Source of the DNA: Paenibacillus fonticola DSM 21315
Lineage (GTDB): Bacteria; Bacillota; Bacilli; Paenibacillales; Paenibacillaceae
Length of the DNA: 64,000 nucleotides
Reading direction: 5' to 3'
Assembly: GCF_000381905.1 (NCBI RefSeq)
Contig: NZ_KB907256.1
Span: 1-64,000 of the forward strand
The notes beneath the pieces are model-generated. The model ran no database searches, was not told the origin of the DNA, and saw only the letters and a list, made by a program, of their open reading frames with translations. Made by a program: the position numbers and the translations under genes. This document shows, in pieces, positions 25,641 to 33,814 of the stretch (position 1 is the first letter of the stretch; the number at the start of each line of letters is the position of its first letter).

Positions 25641-26039
25641 GTTTAGTTGCGTCAAAATTGGCATTAAATTCGCATTATAGATGATATGGGCTTGCGGCAG
25701 GATCATCAAGAACAACATCGATACGAATTTTGAGTCAATACGATTATGTTCGAAATTTCATACTGGATCGTTACTTTATTGCTAATTTGAGCAAATGTAT
25801 ATGAATTTCCATATAGAAATCATAGAATCGGCCATTCGAAGGATCATTTAGTATGATTTTTCGACCACATTATACGGAACGGAAATTTGACTGAATTAAC
25901 GTAGTATGGGTGCACTTGCTGTGCTGAGGTAATAGATAGATATGGGGTGTATTGGTACACAACTGTTTAGATATACATTGCTTAAGGGATTAATTGGCGT
26001 ACCATTTTAGAGAATAATGATACAATGAGTTTACTATAG

Positions 26040-26106
26040 ACATGGACTTCCAATTCACGACATCGGCTGAAAAGCTGGGGTCAGCCTTGGCCGTTCAAGC
26101 AAGTCA
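26040..26106 (+). pseudogene. 5' fragment of the SRPBCC gene (duplicate of 23792-23857)
   Basis: The 65 bases starting ACATGGACTTCCAATT correspond to the first codons (MDFQFTTS-EKL) of the SRPBCC gene at 23776, about 80 percent identical, and then diverge. The fragment lies just upstream of the sigma-factor ribosome site and is in frame with it. It is a gene fossil or a relic of the recombination that placed the sigma gene here. Confidence 0.75.
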
Positions 26107-26137
26107 CCTATTTCCCCGTCAAAAAGGAGGGACTAAT

Positions 26138-27097
26138 ATGACCGAGACGGCATTGGACGTGCAATTACTAGAGAATTTAAAGCCTGGGCTCACATCGTTT
26201 TGCTACCGAATGTTGGGTTCCATTGAGGACGCAGACGATGCGGTTCAGGAAACCTACATCCGTGTTTGGCAAAACTGGAATTCATTCAGGCAGGAATCGT
26301 CGCACAAAACATGGATTTATCGAATCGCCTCCAATGTGTGCCTGGACAAGCTGAGACAAGCCAAGCGCCGTACTCTGCCCGTTGATCTGTCCGATCCGGC
26401 GGTCTCTATTATTGAACCCCGCGAAACGCTGCCCGACTCCTCATGGATATGGCTTGCTCCTGACTTTGGAGAGAATCCCGAAGATGTTCTTATTCGTAAA
26501 GATACTTTGCAGATCTGCTTCATCGCACTTTTGCAAACGTTACCACCTCGCCAACGTGCCGTTCTGATTTTGAAGGATGTTTTCGATTGGTCCTCCAAAC
26601 AGATCGCAGAAACTTTGGGGATGTCGCCGGCGGCTGTGAATAGCGCTTTGCAAAGAGCCAGGGAGACGATGAGGGGGACCCGGCTCCGTTCCGACGAGCT
26701 CAGCCGGATGGATACAGAACCTGATCGTGAGCTGCTGTCACGATACGTGGATGCCTTTGAACAATTTGATATCGATGCGCTGGTCGCATTATTTCATGAG
26801 GAGGGCTGCTTGTCCATGCCGCCTTTTGCGATGTGGGTGCGAGGGAAGGACGATTTGTTCAAATTTTTTTCGCTGACTCGCTGGCATTGCGAGGGCTCCC
26901 GCTTTTTGCCAGTCAGGGTGAACGGCGGCTATCCTGCTATTGCACAGTATGCGCCGAGTCCTGAAGCACCAAACGTCCTCATCCCTTGGGGAATTCACGT
27001 GATTGAAGTTAAAGACCGGAAAATACTCCATGTCCAAAATTTTATTAACACCAAATTATTTTCCCGATTTGGGCTGCCGGAGCAAATTCACCGATGA
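26138..27097 (+). CDS. ECF-type RNA polymerase sigma factor with SnoaL-like C-terminal domain
   Basis: The ATG (MTETALDVQL) has AAAAGGAGGG ahead. The in-frame stretch back to 26042 is a duplicated fragment and is not counted. The 319-residue protein has sigma region 2 (DADDAVQETYIRVWQNW), region 4 (LPPRQRAVLILKDVFDWS and AAVNSALQRARET) and a C-terminal SnoaL/NTF2-like domain of about 120 residues. It belongs to ECF groups that use the fused domain in place of an anti-sigma factor. An SRPBCC gene follows 72 bases later in the same direction and may be in its regulon. Confidence 0.92.
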   Translation: MTETALDVQLLENLKPGLTSFCYRMLGSIEDADDAVQETYIRVWQNWNSFRQESSHKTWIYRIASNVCLDKLRQAKRRTLPVDLSDPAVSIIEPRETLPDSSWIWLAPDFGENPEDVLIRKDTLQICFIALLQTLPPRQRAVLILKDVFDWSSKQIAETLGMSPAAVNSALQRARETMRGTRLRSDELSRMDTEPDRELLSRYVDAFEQFDIDALVALFHEEGCLSMPPFAMWVRGKDDLFKFFSLTRWHCEGSRFLPVRVNGGYPAIAQYAPSPEAPNVLIPWGIHVIEVKDRKILHVQNFINTKLFSRFGLPEQIHR

Positions 27098-27169
27098 ATT
27101 TTGATTTCGAATGACGTCTATATCATTGAGAAGCAAAAAATGATGATATTGAGCGAGGTGTCTTTCAAA

Positions 27170-27595
27170 ATGGGAACAAGTAATCCAACGAAAGTAACTG
27201 TACAGGTAGTTGTTCAAGCGCCTATTGAAAAAGTATGGAGCTGTTGGACGGAGCCGGAGCACATTACGAAGTGGAATCAAGCTTCCGAGGATTGGCATGC
27301 GCCGAGGGCTGAGAATGATTTGCGGGCTGGCGGCAAGTTTATGACCCGAATGGAAGCGAAGGATGGCAGCATGGGGTTTGATTTTGCTGGAGTATATGAC
27401 GAAGTGAAGCCGCATGAATGGATCTCATATACGATGGCAGATGGGAGAAGGGTCGAGATCACCTTCACGGATCAAGGCGGGGAAACGAAGGTCGTTGAAA
27501 CGTTTGATGCAGAAAGTACGCATCCGATTGAGTTCCAGCAAGCAGGATGGCAAGCGATTATGGACAATTTCAAAAAGTACACGGAAGAATCCTAG
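27170..27595 (+). CDS. SRPBCC/AHSA1-family protein
   Basis: The 141-residue protein begins at an ATG behind GAGGTG. It shows the family start VQAPIEKVWSCWTEPEHITK, the strand FDFAGVYDEVKPHEWISYTM and the C-terminal helix WQAIMDNFKKY. It is a paralogue of, but not close to, the gene at 23776. Its place just after the ECF sigma gene suggests joint expression. The ligand is unknown. A strong terminator follows. Confidence 0.92.
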   Translation: MGTSNPTKVTVQVVVQAPIEKVWSCWTEPEHITKWNQASEDWHAPRAENDLRAGGKFMTRMEAKDGSMGFDFAGVYDEVKPHEWISYTMADGRRVEITFTDQGGETKVVETFDAESTHPIEFQQAGWQAIMDNFKKYTEES

Positions 27596-27634
27596 CATAC
27601 ATGGCGTCCAATTGAGCGCTCAGATTGCTGCCTG

Positions 27635-27671
27635 AAGGGGACTTTTGCTTGCCAAGAGCAAAAGTCCCTTT
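27635..27671 (+). terminator. Terminator after the sigma/SRPBCC pair
   Basis: AAGGGGACTTTTGCT pairs with AGCAAAAGTCCCTT around a seven-base loop, followed by a T-rich tract. Confidence 0.88.
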
Positions 27672-27857
27672 CGCTATTTTTTGGGGAAGGCACTTTAAAT
27701 AAATGCCCTCAGACGATCGGTAACTCAAGCTCTATGACAAAGACCTTAGTAATGCCCTTTTATGCGATTCTGCTAGACCACATTCTGGAGCAGTGTCTTC
27801 TGTATGTCGGAGTATTGTAATTGGTATGGGGTAACAGGCCAATTTCATAAATAGGAA

Positions 27858-27909
27858 TTGACAGGTTCATTTCCATTATTTTATAATGAGTAAAAATTCA
27901 TTCATTAAA
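27858..27909 (+). promoter_or_regulatory. Promoter and candidate operator of tetR/GNAT
   Basis: TTGACA (27858-27863) and TATAAT (27882-27887) are 18 bp apart. AATGAGTAAAAATTCATT, an imperfect dyad, overlaps the transcription start region. Autoregulation by the TetR gene product is likely. Confidence 0.6.
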
Positions 27910-27923
27910 AGAGGTTGATCGTT

Positions 27924-28535
27924 TTGCCGCGTACTAAGGAACAGTTTGAAGAAATGCGCAATGCTACCAGAGAAAAAATCCATTCGGCCGCGATGCAGCT
28001 ATTTGTTCATCGAGGCTTCGGATCGACGACCGTTCAGGATATCGCGGATACAGCCGGCATTAGTGTGGGGCTGCTATATCGCCATTTTAAAACGAAGGAT
28101 CAGTTGTTTAACGAATTGGTTGCCTTCGCGATGGAAGGATTGGAGCGTAATATTAGGTTTTTCGAGTCCGATCAATCTCCTGCAAAGTTATTGGTACAAT
28201 TTGTTGATGAAATCTACACCGATATGATCAACGGGGAGGAATTGGCCCATCTGTTGATCCTTATCAATCAGTCGCTATTAGCTGGGGCTGCTGCAGACTC
28301 TAAACAAAATGAAGAGATCCTCCAGGTAAACTTCAGGTTGCTGGATTCAACGACACAGCTCATTCGCAAGGGCCAGCAGCTTGGGGAATTTAGGCCGGGT
28401 GATGCGAAGGAGATGGCCTTCCTTTTTTATGGATCGATTCATGGGTTAGCTCAGATGAAAGTATTGCTAAAGAGCAGCTTTGTCATGCCGTCACCGTCAA
28501 CTCTCACTGCATTTCTATTGAAGGAAAGGAAGTGA
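27924..28535 (+). CDS. TetR-family transcriptional regulator
   Basis: The TTG at 27924 has AAAGAGG nine bases ahead; an in-frame TTG at 27915 is too close. The 203-residue protein has a clear HTH (TVQDIADTAGISVGLLYRHFKTKDQLF, residues about 28-55) and a helical ligand domain ending with PSTLTAFLLKERK. It is followed after seven bases by a GNAT acetyltransferase gene, so the pair forms an operon in which the regulator probably controls its own expression and that of the enzyme. Confidence 0.92.
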   Translation: MPRTKEQFEEMRNATREKIHSAAMQLFVHRGFGSTTVQDIADTAGISVGLLYRHFKTKDQLFNELVAFAMEGLERNIRFFESDQSPAKLLVQFVDEIYTDMINGEELAHLLILINQSLLAGAAADSKQNEEILQVNFRLLDSTTQLIRKGQQLGEFRPGDAKEMAFLFYGSIHGLAQMKVLLKSSFVMPSPSTLTAFLLKERK

Positions 28536-28542
28536 ACCTGTC

Positions 28543-29139
28543 ATGATCAACGTGATTCGAGCCGATCTGGCTGATTCGGACGTGAGAAGGGGAATTTCTA
28601 AAGTATTCGCAGAGGGATTTACACAATGGCTTGTTTTTTTCTCTAAGGATCCGAATCGGATTGCTGCAGCGTTCGCCCATATGTTCGTCTTGAACCAATT
28701 TTACGTGGCTTTATACGAGGAGCAAGTGGCAGGCATGGCTGCATGTACGGATGGAGCTTCAACTTCGGTTAAACTGGATAAGAAGGAGCTTCGTAAACAT
28801 TTAGGTTTTATTAAAGGCACTTTGGCCGGTATTTTTCTAAAAAAGGAATTTGAAAGGATTGTCGTTCATCCTTTATCGGGTATAGCAGGCTCCATTGAAT
28901 TTGTTGGGACGGCCGCTGAATTCAGGGGGCAAGGTATTGCTTCCCAACTGATTCGTCATATCCTCGAGCACACCCCTTATGAAACTTATTTGATTGAAGA
29001 AGTAGCGGATACCAATACTCCGGCCATGAAACTATATAGTAAATTAGGTTTTAAAGAATACAAACGCAAGCAAATTCCCATTAAAGTTGCAAGGAAAATC
29101 GGGGTCAATTACATCGTATCCTTGAAGTTATGCTTATGA
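28543..29139 (+). CDS. GNAT-family N-acetyltransferase
   Basis: The 198-residue protein has GNAT motif A at FRGQGIASQLIRHIL, with the acetyl-CoA pyrophosphate loop Q/RxxGxG/A, and the C-terminal DTNTPAMKLYSKLGFKEYKR signature. AGGAAGTGAA precedes the ATG. The N-terminal 100 residues are unusual for single GNAT domains (FTQWLVFFSKDPNRIAAAF) and may bind the acceptor. It is the second gene of the tetR operon. The acceptor is unknown; antibiotics or small amines are typical. Confidence 0.9.
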   Translation: MINVIRADLADSDVRRGISKVFAEGFTQWLVFFSKDPNRIAAAFAHMFVLNQFYVALYEEQVAGMAACTDGASTSVKLDKKELRKHLGFIKGTLAGIFLKKEFERIVVHPLSGIAGSIEFVGTAAEFRGQGIASQLIRHILEHTPYETYLIEEVADTNTPAMKLYSKLGFKEYKRKQIPIKVARKIGVNYIVSLKLCL

Positions 29140-29147
29140 ATAGCAGA

Positions 29148-29190
29148 TTAAGGGTATTGGTTTTTCGCTCCCCACTCACATAGTCCTTCT
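29148..29190 (-). pseudogene. Orphan 3' end of an hxlR gene (duplicate of 10077-10115)
   Basis: On the minus strand the bases encode EGLCEWGAKNQYP and a TAA. The intact HxlR protein at 10077-10418 ends EGLCEWGAKNQHP, and the DNA is about 90 percent identical. No further hxlR sequence is present upstream. This is a 3' gene fossil placed just after the GNAT stop. Confidence 0.85.
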
Positions 29191-29197
29191 CGGCGAA

Positions 29198-29326
29198 GAT
29201 CTGGAGTGTGATGAGGATTTGTCATACCGGATAAAGTGTAGGGAATATGATATCCCGTACTTGGGTTTCTTCCATGGAATTTACTCGTGTGAAGATCTCT
29301 TTGAGTATGAGAAACGAACGATTTAG
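29198..29326 (+). pseudogene. Unassigned 42-codon coding remnant
   Basis: From the breakpoint of the hxlR fossil, a frame encodes DLECDEDLSYRIKCREYDIP, then YLGFFHGIYSCEDLFEYEK and a TAG. The acidic DEDLSYRI is reminiscent of family-2 glycosyltransferase ends, but evidence is slim. It has no start signal and looks like the 3' end of a lost gene. Confidence 0.3.
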
Positions 29327-29395
29327 TCTTTATGAAGCAGCCTTTGAAAAGGTTGCTGTGATCGCGCTACGCTAAGGGATTACTATAGTTGAAAA

Positions 29396-29478
29396 AAAGC
29401 AAGATAGAAAGGGCCATCCCGTAAAGGATGGCCTTACTTGCCGTTACAGACTGCGCCAAGAACTGCATTATAAATTTG
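29396..29478 (+). repeat. Dispersed 3'-intergenic element, copy 5
   Basis: Hairpin GGGCCATCC..GGATGGCC is followed by CTTGCCGTTACAGAC and AACTGCATTATAAAT. All three blocks recur in other copies. It marks the left boundary of the murE segment. Confidence 0.85.
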
Positions 29479-29491
29479 AGTGGAACATCCT

Positions 29492-29596
29492 CGTCACATC
29501 CCACGGTTGGAAGAGGGCATCGTGAACGGAGGAGGCTCCCCAAGGCCCGGAAAGAAAAGCGTTAGAGGCCACTTCCATTTGTTGGTGGATGTGACG
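29492..29596 (+). ncRNA. Candidate structured leader of murE
   Basis: CGTCACATCCCAC (29492-29504) can pair with GTGGATGTGACG (29585-29596) with one bulged base, closing an 80-base loop that holds AACG/CGTT and other short stems. It ends 40 bases before the murE start. It does not match a riboswitch class I know, and no terminator lies between it and the gene. It could be a 5' leader or an independent RNA. Confidence 0.35.
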
Positions 29597-29637
29597 TAGT
29601 ATAAAGATATTGTATGTAATGTAAGGAGGTCTGTTTA

Positions 29638-31155
29638 ATGAAATTACGTGAACTGACTGCTCTGATTCCTAATGCGGTTGTCCAAGGGAATACAGATGAT
29701 ATCGAAATTACTGGAATAGCCAATCATTCGCGGCGTGTTATGCCGGGTGACCTCTTTGTGTGTATCTCAGGCATTCCGGGTTATCAAGAAGATAGACATC
29801 CCTATGCTAAGGATGCAGTACAGGCAGGGGCGGTAGCAGTTGTTGCAGAACGGAATGTAGAGGTCAACGTGCCATTAATTCTTGTGAAGGATGCACGGCA
29901 TGCGCTTGCGGTACTATCTGCGCATTTTTTTGGTTATCCGAGCAGTGAACTGAAACTGATTGGGGTTACTGGCACAAACGGTAAAACGACGACAGCTCAC
30001 ATGATTGAGGCGATTCTTCGGTATGCTGGCAACAAGACCGGGCTGATGGGAAACATAGGTACGAAGGTTGGTGACACGCTATTCAAAACAGATATTAATA
30101 CGCAGGAGCCGCCCGTATTACAGGCGAACCTTCGACGAATGGCCGATGCGAACTGTGCGTTTGCCGTGATGGAGGTAACTTCGCAGGGACTTGATGCTGG
30201 TCGGGTGCTAGGTTGCGATTTTCGGACAGCGGTGTTTACGAACGTTACACAGGACCATCTGGACTATCACGGCACGATGGAGAATTATATCGTTGCAAAA
30301 GGGCTTTTCTTTTCCCGTCTAGGTAATGGGTTCACAGACGATCCTAGTGCGTGCAAATTCGCCGTTCTGAACGCAGACGACCAGGCATCCGCCATCTTTC
30401 AGAAACTGACTGCAGCTTATGTGCTGACGTACGGTATCCGAGAGGAGGCGGACGTACGGGCAGAGGAAATTCGACTAAGCGCGCGGGGGACGTCGTTCCG
30501 GGTCGTAACTTATAAGGGGACTGCTGAAATGCAGATTCGTATGGTAGGCACCTTCAACGTTTATAATGCGTTGGCAGCGATTACGGCTGGACTCGCTGAG
30601 GGACTGACGCTGGAAACTATCCGGGCTGGACTTGCGTCATTGCCAGGGGTTCCGGGACGGCTGGAGATTGTTGACGAGGGGCAACCGTTTCTTGTGCTGG
30701 TAGATTACGCCCATACGCCAGACGGGCTGGACAATGTACTTCGGGCTGTCCGAGCGATTGCTGATAATAAGATCATCACAGTGTTCGGATGCGGTGGCGA
30801 CCGCGACCGGACGAAACGCCCTATCATGGGTGGTATCGCGGCCGAATACAGTGACTATGTGGTCATCACATCCGACAATCCGCGTTCCGAGAATCCTGAA
30901 CGGATTCTCACAGATATAGAGGAAGGTTTGCGTGAAAAGCAATATTCGGCCGAGAAGTATGAATTAATGGAAGATCGCGCCGCGGCTATCGTGCGTGCGG
31001 TCGCCATTGCGAATACAGGGGACGTCGTCGTGATTGCGGGCAAAGGTCACGAAACGTATCAGATCACAAAGGATGGAACGATAGACTTTGACGACCGAGA
31101 CGTTGCTCGGGATGCAATCCGGGAGAGGAAGGTCTGGGGCGCCTGGTTAAATTGA
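29638..31155 (+). CDS. murE: UDP-N-acetylmuramoyl-tripeptide synthetase, MurE-type, outside the dcw cluster
   Basis: The 505-residue protein has all Mur ligase domains: N-terminal UDP-MurNAc domain, ATP domain with GVTGTNGKTTTAH (Lys116 of the P-loop), the conserved EVTSQGLDAGR and C-terminal VDYAHTPDGLDN. The specificity loop reads DNPRSENP, close to the DNPR motif of meso-diaminopimelate-adding MurE, so the reaction is addition of DAP to UDP-MurNAc-Ala-Glu in the cytoplasm. AAGGAGG precedes the ATG. It stands alone between two copies of the dispersed element, with no other cell-wall gene nearby, so it is presumably a second murE. A role in spore wall, resistance or a secondary pathway is inference only. 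Confidence 0.93.
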   Translation: MKLRELTALIPNAVVQGNTDDIEITGIANHSRRVMPGDLFVCISGIPGYQEDRHPYAKDAVQAGAVAVVAERNVEVNVPLILVKDARHALAVLSAHFFGYPSSELKLIGVTGTNGKTTTAHMIEAILRYAGNKTGLMGNIGTKVGDTLFKTDINTQEPPVLQANLRRMADANCAFAVMEVTSQGLDAGRVLGCDFRTAVFTNVTQDHLDYHGTMENYIVAKGLFFSRLGNGFTDDPSACKFAVLNADDQASAIFQKLTAAYVLTYGIREEADVRAEEIRLSARGTSFRVVTYKGTAEMQIRMVGTFNVYNALAAITAGLAEGLTLETIRAGLASLPGVPGRLEIVDEGQPFLVLVDYAHTPDGLDNVLRAVRAIADNKIITVFGCGGDRDRTKRPIMGGIAAEYSDYVVITSDNPRSENPERILTDIEEGLREKQYSAEKYELMEDRAAAIVRAVAIANTGDVVVIAGKGHETYQITKDGTIDFDDRDVARDAIRERKVWGAWLN

Positions 31156-31194
31156 GCAATACTCGATCCCTGTACGATATAGCCTGTTTGGAAA

Positions 31195-31266
31195 CGATAG
31201 TTGAATAAAGAAGTCTCAAAGAAAAGGCCATTCCCAACGGGGTGGCCTTTAAACTTGCCATTTTAG
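31195..31266 (+). repeat. Dispersed 3'-intergenic element, copy 6
   Basis: AAAGAAAAGGCCATTCC..GGGGTGGCC hairpin followed by TTAAACTTGCCATTTTAG. It lies 40 bases after the murE stop and bounds the murE segment on the right. An extra palindrome GGAGT-TTAG-ACTCC follows at 31291. Confidence 0.8.
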
Positions 31267-31367
31267 AAAATTTTTATTTTTCCTTTCGAGGGAGTTTAGA
31301 CTCCTCCTTTAGACTAAGGTTGTAGGCAAGAAAGAGAAACTATATAACCTTAAGGAGCGTGTTGGAG

Positions 31368-32339
31368 ATGAAAAAGAAAAGCAAAGTATTGATGATTGGT
31401 GCGTCGGTGGCTGCAGCAAGTATTTTTACGGTGACGGCATTTGCGTCCACACCGGATACGGGGGGTTACGAGGCATTTAAAGAGGTGCTGAAATCGAATC
31501 TAATGTCGGAGCAAACGATCGAGAGTGCGACGGTGAACGGAAACTTCGCGGTTACGCTGAATGGCGAGACGGTGCTGGAGGCGGACGGCTCGACGAAGTT
31601 CAAGGCAGCGGGAGATACCCAGAGCGTAAGCGGCGACTTTGATTTCACCCTCATGGGTATTGAACGCAGCGGCAGCATGTATAGCAGTGACGATGACACG
31701 GCATATCTCGTAGACCGAACGCACGGTTTGGACTATCGGGTGATTAACCTGGACGGCGAGCATGCCGGGAAGCACCATGAATGGAAGGAAGAGGGGGACT
31801 TCGATCATCGTCCGATGAATAAAGCGGAGGAAGCACTTCTCGACTTCATGGTCGGCGATCTCAAGGATAACTTCAGCGTAGTGAACCATACGGATGACTC
31901 GAAGACGATTTCTGTCGACGTGAGCAAGGAGGAGGTTCCGCTAGCGGTCCGTTTGCTGATGGACGTGGCATCGGCCAATGACAGGGAGAAGCATCCGAAT
32001 GCATCGGAAGTGACGACAGAGTGGGAGGGGCTGAAGCAGATTCCTTTCTTCCAGGGTTTGGAAACAGCAAATCTTGAGGAGCAGCTGCCGGAGCTGACAG
32101 AGGAGGTCGCAATTGAGCATTTGCGTCTGCAACTGACGGTCGATGCGGACAATAGACTGCAAGGGGTGGAAGGCAAGCTCGAGGTGAGCGGCAAGGACAA
32201 AGCGGGCGTCACCCATCGCGTGAAGATGGAAGGCGAAGGCGGCATCAGCGGCATCAACGCCACGACGCCTGAAGTGTATAATCCTGCGGGCAAATCGATA
32301 GAGACCATCGACGCTCAAGCGTTAGAAGGACGTAAATAA
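31368..32339 (+). CDS. Secreted protein of unknown function linked to ABC transporter and two-component system
   Basis: The ATG at 31368 follows GGAG; the frame also extends to a TTG at 31359. The 323-residue protein has a signal peptide (about 1-27, MIGASVAAASIFTVTAFAS) with no lipobox cysteine. The mature part is acidic, with beta-rich stretches (VNGNFAVTLNGETVLEADGS, then HRVKMEGEGGISGI). It resembles no family I can name, though the pattern recalls secreted proteins that bind or measure envelope components. It opens a five-gene set, 27 bases before an ABC ATPase gene, and probably works with that transporter and the downstream kinase. Confidence 0.8.
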   Translation: MKKKSKVLMIGASVAAASIFTVTAFASTPDTGGYEAFKEVLKSNLMSEQTIESATVNGNFAVTLNGETVLEADGSTKFKAAGDTQSVSGDFDFTLMGIERSGSMYSSDDDTAYLVDRTHGLDYRVINLDGEHAGKHHEWKEEGDFDHRPMNKAEEALLDFMVGDLKDNFSVVNHTDDSKTISVDVSKEEVPLAVRLLMDVASANDREKHPNASEVTTEWEGLKQIPFFQGLETANLEEQLPELTEEVAIEHLRLQLTVDADNRLQGVEGKLEVSGKDKAGVTHRVKMEGEGGISGINATTPEVYNPAGKSIETIDAQALEGRK

Positions 32340-32366
32340 CAGCTCAATTTGGGGAGGACCTAACTT

Positions 32367-33089
32367 ATGTTTGAAGTCTACGATCTTACGAAGGTCTACC
32401 CCGGCGGCCGAGGCATCCAGGGGCTTAATCTCACCGTACATTCCGGTGAGGTTGCAGCCCTGCTGGGGCCGAACGGTGCCGGGAAGACGACAGCGCTGCA
32501 GGCGATGGCCGGATGGATCACGGCCGACCGCGGGGAAGCTCGCTGGAACGGTGCTTCCGTCGAGGAGCGGCCTGATCTGACGAGGCTGCACATGGGCCTG
32601 ATGCTCGGCGAGCCGGCCCCGTACCCCTATTTTACAGGCAGTGACTATCTGAAGCTCTACTCCAAACTGTATCCGGGTATCGATGAAGCGCGTATCCAAC
32701 AGACGCTGGAACTCGTGGGCATGTCCAGGCACCAAAAGATCAAGATCAAGAAGTACTCCACCGGCATGAAACAGCGGATCGAGCTTGCCAGCGCGCTGCT
32801 CCACAGGCCGAAGCTCCTGATGCTCGATGAGCCGTTCTCGGGTATGGACATTGAGGGCCGCCTAGAGATGACGGCGATGCTGCGAAGTCTCGTGACCGAA
32901 ACGGGTATAAGTATCGTCATCTCTTCTCATCAGGTACACGAAATCGAAGATTGGATTACGCATGCTTACATTATTTATGAGGGGAAACACGTTGATACGG
33001 CAAGCATTGCACAGATTCGAGAGTCGTTCGCAAGCGTTGAGGACTACTATTTGTACTGTATAGCCAAGGAAAGGGGCGGAGCTGCATGA
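32367..33089 (+). CDS. ABC transporter ATP-binding protein
   Basis: The 240-residue ATPase has Walker A GPNGAGKTT, signature YSTGMKQRIELA (STGMK in place of LSGGQ, common in ABC-2 type exporters), Walker B LLMLDEP and the H-loop in VISSHQVHE. GGAGGACC precedes the ATG. It overlaps the permease gene by ATGA. The pair resembles small two-gene exporters that act in peptide-antibiotic resistance or signalling (BcrA/CcmA-like). Half-size ATPase; it should dimerise. Confidence 0.93.
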   Translation: MFEVYDLTKVYPGGRGIQGLNLTVHSGEVAALLGPNGAGKTTALQAMAGWITADRGEARWNGASVEERPDLTRLHMGLMLGEPAPYPYFTGSDYLKLYSKLYPGIDEARIQQTLELVGMSRHQKIKIKKYSTGMKQRIELASALLHRPKLLMLDEPFSGMDIEGRLEMTAMLRSLVTETGISIVISSHQVHEIEDWITHAYIIYEGKHVDTASIAQIRESFASVEDYYLYCIAKERGGAA

Positions 33090-33811
33090 TGGCACCCATT
33101 CTTTATCTTACTGGAGAAGAGCTGCGCAAGCTGTTCCGCGGAGGCAAGCTGAAAGTACTGCTGACGCTCTCTTTTCTTATCGGTGTGATCTTCGTCTTGA
33201 TCGGCGAACGCGTCGGACTGAGCGGCAACCTGCCGGTAACCGCGCTGGAACTGCTGCTGGCAGTCGTTCTGCCCTTGTTCATGGTTTCGCTTGGCAGCGA
33301 CCTTATGGTGGGCGAATTTAAGGATGGTACAATGAAGAATGCGCTGAAGCTTCCGCTCAGTCGGGAGACCCTTTTCATAGGAAAAATACTCGCAGGATGG
33401 ACGGCGGGCGCCTTGATTGTTCTAAGTGTGTTTGTGCCAACGTTTATCGGAAGCATCGTGCTAAAGGGCATGTCTGCCCTGTCGACATTTGGAATGACTA
33501 TGGCAGAGGTCGGCGGCGCGATCCTTTTCTGCGGCTTGTTGGTGGTACTGGCAAACAGCGTGTCTCTTTGGACGGGGAGCGGCGGGGTCGGAATGGTCGT
33601 CGGCATCGTGCTGTGGATGACGATGGGCGTCGTTGGATTTTTCGAGCCGCAGCTGAACCGGTTCTTCCTAACGGACTTTACGGATTGGTTACATCCGCTC
33701 TTGTATAGAGGCGATTTCGGCGCGTCTGTAACGCCATTGCTATTTATGACAGCTTACTATATTATGGGCATTATTACGGGCTTGCTAGCCTTTCAAAAGA
33801 AAGAAGTTTAA
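33086..33811 (+). CDS. ABC-2 type permease
   Basis: The 241-residue protein has six predicted membrane segments, beginning after a cytoplasmic helix (LLTLSFLIGVIFVLIGERVG is the first). It carries the ABC-2 cue ELRKLFRGGKLK followed by GEFKDGTMKNALKLPLSRE, the elbow that contacts the ATPase. It overlaps the ATPase gene by four bases and lies three bases before the histidine kinase start, so all are co-transcribed. The substrate is unknown. Confidence 0.9.
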   Translation: MMAPILYLTGEELRKLFRGGKLKVLLTLSFLIGVIFVLIGERVGLSGNLPVTALELLLAVVLPLFMVSLGSDLMVGEFKDGTMKNALKLPLSRETLFIGKILAGWTAGALIVLSVFVPTFIGSIVLKGMSALSTFGMTMAEVGGAILFCGLLVVLANSVSLWTGSGGVGMVVGIVLWMTMGVVGFFEPQLNRFFLTDFTDWLHPLLYRGDFGASVTPLLFMTAYYIMGIITGLLAFQKKEV

Positions 33812-33814
33812 CTC

